Positions 24,244 through 26,519 of a stretch of 26,519 bases of DNA are shown piece after piece. Source of the stretch: Frankia sp. (GTDB lineage Bacteria; Actinomycetota; Actinomycetes; Frankiales; Frankiaceae); the NCBI GenBank assembly GCA_019689615.1, contig JADGHD010000005.1, positions 1 through 26,519 on the forward strand, written 5' to 3'. The stretch's first letter is position 1; each line of letters opens with the position of its first letter. The position numbers and the translations under genes were made by a program. Under the pieces are notes generated by a model. It was given only the letters and a program-made list of their open reading frames with translations, made no database searches and had not been told where the DNA came from.

Positions 24244-26378
24244 TACCTGGTTCCCGGCTCGGGATGCCTCGCTCGGAACCGGCGGTAGGCCGCGGCGATC
24301 TCCGGCAGGTCGTCGTCCACCACCTTCCGGAGCTGGGGAACGGAACGGATCTCCTCGCCATCCCGGCGGAACACCCGCTGGCGGACGGTCACCTGCTCGA
24401 CGAGCTCGGTGCCGTCCGGGTGGCGTCTGAACACCGTGTTGCCCCGCCGGTCGAAGCCCACCTTCTCCGCGACAGCCATGAACACCGGGTAGTCGGGCTG
24501 CTGGCCGAGGCTCGCGGCCCGTCGTTCCTGCTCGGTCTTCCGCTTCAGGAACAGCAGCGAGGTCAGGATGTTGACGTTCGCCTCGTGCACGAACGTCTCC
24601 ACCGGCAGCTCCACACTGGCCAGCACCCAGCAGTGGTCCAGGATCCAGCGCCGGATGGCGTAGTCGACCGGGCCCGGGTTGGACAGGATGCCGTTGGGCA
24701 GGACGATCCCGATCCGCCCGCCGGGGCGCACCCATTCGATCGCCCGCTGGATGAACAACTGCTCCGGGGACATCCCGCTCACCCGGCCGCCGAACGCCGC
24801 CTCGACCTCCCCGGTCTCCCGGTTGCGGGTCCAGGGCTGGGCGACCCCGCCGTTGCGGTACCAGTCGAGGATGCGTTCGTCCTCGATCCTGATGTCGGTG
24901 CCGAACGGTGGATTCGTCATCACCACGTCGACGCTGCCAAGCGGGATCTGTTCAGCCGCCGTCGCGACGCCGGGCAGATCGCCGTTCGGGAAGGCCAGCG
25001 AGTCCATGTGGTAGATGTTGCCGCTGTCCCGGCCGGTGAGCAGCATGACGCTCATTTTTGTCGCCCGGACCAGGAAGGGGTCGAAGTCTGCGCCGAAAAG
25101 GTGCTCCCGGGCGTATTTGTCCAGGCGTTCCTGATGGGCCAGCAGCTGCGACTCGTCATCCGGCAGGCCTGCCGTGCCCTCGGCCTCCCGCCAGCCGTTC
25201 AGCAGATGGCGCAGGGTCTCGCGCAGGAACCCGCCGGTGCCGCAGGCCGGGTCCAGAACGCTCTCGTCCTCCTTCGGGTCGAGGATGCGGACCATCAGCT
25301 CGACGGCGCCCTTGGGGGTGAAGTACTGCCCGCGGTCGCCGCGCAGGTTGGTGCCCACCAGCTCCTGGTAGGCCAGCCCCTTGACGTCGACGTCGGTGCC
25401 GGAGAGGTCGTAGGCCGCCAGTTCGCCGACGATGAAGGCGAGCGCCCGGGCCGAGAGCGTGATCTGGTCGCGGGGCTCGAACAACGGATACGTCTTCTTC
25501 ACGTCTTCGAACAGCTCCAGGACGCGGTCCCGGATCGCCTCCCGCCCTGCGTCGTCAAAGGGCTCGTGCGGGAGGGCGAAGAACCGCGGCTCGCTGTGCG
25601 TCCGCCGCACCCTCCGCTCATCGTGGATCTTGGCGAACAGCACGTAGAGGAACTGCCAGAAGGCGGCGTCCTTGGGCAGCCCCTCGTTGCCGTGCACGTA
25701 GTTGTGGCAGCGCCGGAAGACCGTCTTGAGCATCGCGGCCTCGCCGCGCCGCATCCTGGTGGCGGATGGCAGCGGGCCGCCGGCGCTGGTGTCGACCGGC
25801 CAGTTCGCCCGCGGCTCGAACTTCGCGCCGAACCGGGCGGTCTCCCGGTGCAGGAAGAAGAAGTCGAGGCCGTTGGTCCACATGCCGTATCGGGCCTGGG
25901 GGGTCTGCTCCGAGCTGAGCAGGATCTCAAGCTCGGCCAGGTCCTTCTTCGCCTGGTCGTGGGTCCGCAGCTTGGTCACCGACCGGCCGGCCTTGGGAGC
26001 CGGCTTGCAGATCACCACTCGTTGCAGGTTGCCGAGGGTGTGCGGCTCGCCCGGGGCGAACACCGCGATGTCGGCCTTCCTGATCCGGCGGGTGCCGCCG
26101 GCATCGACCGGTATCGCGAAGTCGCGGGCCATGTCCTCGACGGGGATGCCGTACTCTTCCGAGAGCGACCTGGCGATCTGCTGCAGGACCTCCTCGTTGC
26201 CGCGCCGCTTGACTGGCCGGTTGGTGAAGAAGTCGATGAGCTCGTCGTCGGTGAGCGAGACGGCCGGGGTGGACACGGGTTCTCCGGCGCGCTCCGCGTC
26301 GGTGTCGTCGACGTCCGCGAACAGGTCCCCGGCTTGCTCGACGTATCGCCGCATCCTCGTGTTCCCGCCCTCGGTCAT
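24243..26378 (-). CDS. mad2: N6-adenine DNA methyltransferase with degenerate HsdR-N-like domain (MAD2-like)
   Basis: 711 aa from ATG 26378. The methyltransferase core is type I HsdM-like: SAM motif DPACGTGG at 376-383 and catalytic NPPF at 489-492, followed by the IGIVLPNG and ILTSLLFL segments of the family. Residues about 30-190 resemble the nuclease-fold N-terminal domain of HsdR proteins: D103 in KADIAVF and K125 in VVICKPAP. The acidic residue expected two before K125 is isoleucine, so nuclease activity is unlikely. It should methylate host DNA with the Mad5 specificity subunit. The upstream frame reaches 26498, but AGGG just before ATG 26378 and the acidic sequence that follows favour this start. 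First gene of the operon in the window. Confidence 0.9.
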   Translation of the reverse strand: MTEGGNTRMRRYVEQAGDLFADVDDTDAERAGEPVSTPAVSLTDDELIDFFTNRPVKRRGNEEVLQQIARSLSEEYGIPVEDMARDFAIPVDAGGTRRIRKADIAVFAPGEPHTLGNLQRVVICKPAPKAGRSVTKLRTHDQAKKDLAELEILLSSEQTPQARYGMWTNGLDFFFLHRETARFGAKFEPRANWPVDTSAGGPLPSATRMRRGEAAMLKTVFRRCHNYVHGNEGLPKDAAFWQFLYVLFAKIHDERRVRRTHSEPRFFALPHEPFDDAGREAIRDRVLELFEDVKKTYPLFEPRDQITLSARALAFIVGELAAYDLSGTDVDVKGLAYQELVGTNLRGDRGQYFTPKGAVELMVRILDPKEDESVLDPACGTGGFLRETLRHLLNGWREAEGTAGLPDDESQLLAHQERLDKYAREHLFGADFDPFLVRATKMSVMLLTGRDSGNIYHMDSLAFPNGDLPGVATAAEQIPLGSVDVVMTNPPFGTDIRIEDERILDWYRNGGVAQPWTRNRETGEVEAAFGGRVSGMSPEQLFIQRAIEWVRPGGRIGIVLPNGILSNPGPVDYAIRRWILDHCWVLASVELPVETFVHEANVNILTSLLFLKRKTEQERRAASLGQQPDYPVFMAVAEKVGFDRRGNTVFRRHPDGTELVEQVTVRQRVFRRDGEEIRSVPQLRKVVDDDLPEIAAAYRRFRARHPEPGTR

Positions 26379-26413
26379 CGCCCTGAGCCTCGCCCTCCCG
26401 CACCGCCCTCGAC

Positions 26414-26419
26414 ACCCTA
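26414..26419 (-). promoter_or_regulatory. Possible -10 element of the defence operon
   Basis: On the minus strand the hexamer TAGGGT fits the actinobacterial TAnnnT pattern and lies 36 nt ahead of the mad2 start codon. No clear -35 box is seen at the right distance. Confidence 0.25.
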
Positions 26420-26468
26420 TGGCAGCCCATCCCGAGGCCGGTCGAACACCCGCGGCCCAGGTTTCCGA

Positions 26469-26499
26469 GAACATCTCCGGCCCACAGGCCAGGAACATC
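26469..26499. repeat. Direct repeat GAACATC x2 upstream of mad2
   Basis: GAACATC occurs at 26469-26475 and 26493-26499, 24 bp apart. The first copy is within GAGA-ACA-TCTC, a small palindrome. Upstream of the operon, these could bind a regulator such as Mad1, but the sample is short. Confidence 0.25.
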
Positions 26500-26519
26500 C
26501 GCGCGCGTACGGGTAGTAC

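Larger units (their letters stand above)
9460..26378 (-). other. Methylation-associated defence system (MADS) operon, mad2 to mad8
   Basis: Seven minus-strand genes cover 17 kb with almost no spacing. mad2/mad3 share one base (TAATG), mad3/mad4 and mad4/mad5 overlap as GTGA, mad5/mad6 are 2 bp apart, and mad6/mad7 share one base (TGATG). mad7/mad8 are about 100 bp apart, bridged by a 36-codon frame. The order methyltransferase, AAA ATPase, small protein, specificity subunit, protein kinase, unknown, large ATPase is that of the published phage-defence system MADS. The helix-turn-helix gene mad1 is not within the window. The assignment rests on domains and order, not on a database search. Confidence 0.85.

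Noticed and set aside
24264..26516. 750-codon plus-strand frame opposite mad2
   Set aside because: Mirror frame of the methyltransferase gene, whose DPACGTGG and NPPF motifs are unambiguous.

Overview
This is a very GC-rich window with dense, mostly co-directional genes, frequent GTG starts and ATGA/GTGA stop-start overlaps. It looks like an actinomycete chromosome, and the Pro/Ala-rich proteins and gene style suggest the Frankia group; that assignment is an impression, not a computed result. No rRNA, tRNA, CRISPR array, transposase or integrase was seen.

Left part (1-8862), ordinary chromosomal genes. A membrane protein with two fibronectin type III domains and an Ala/Pro-rich cytoplasmic half (1-1662, +) ends at a strong hairpin terminator. 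A two-gene MacB/LolD-type ABC exporter (ATPase plus FtsX-like permease, 1925-4068, +) follows. Converging on it from the other strand are a beta-hydroxyacid dehydrogenase (4350-5342), a class I acyl-CoA synthetase (5441-7129), a GntR/HutC regulator (7356-8042) and a TetR regulator (8176-8862). A perfect 12-bp palindrome with the GTCTAGAC core typical of GntR/HutC operators lies between the GntR gene and the synthetase.

Boundary (8863-9459): about 600 bp with no convincing gene. It is partly AT-richer than the rest and holds several inverted repeats and a TTGACA box.

Right part (9460-26378, all minus strand): seven genes in one tightly overlapped operon, read from right to left. They are a DNA methyltransferase with an HsdR-N-like front end (mad2), an SMC/RecF-like ATPase (mad3), a small TOPRIM/DUF4276-like protein (mad4), an HsdS-type specificity subunit (mad5), a 1387-aa NERD, double-kinase and P-loop protein (mad6), an uncharacterised 533-aa protein (mad7), and an 1854-aa protein with a PD-(D/E)XK-like motif and a C-terminal HerA-like ATPase (mad8). 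Content and order match the methylation-associated defence system (MADS), genes mad2 to mad8. The expected mad1 (helix-turn-helix) gene is not in the window and could lie beyond the right edge.

Proposed working: Mad2 and Mad5 mark self DNA. Mad3, Mad4 and Mad6 sense and transmit. Mad6 (P-loop half), Mad7 and Mad8 form a restriction machine. The last three resemble DptF-DptG-DptH of phosphorothioation-dependent restriction in domain type and order, which suggests that MADS couples a Dpt-like effector to ordinary base methylation and kinase control.
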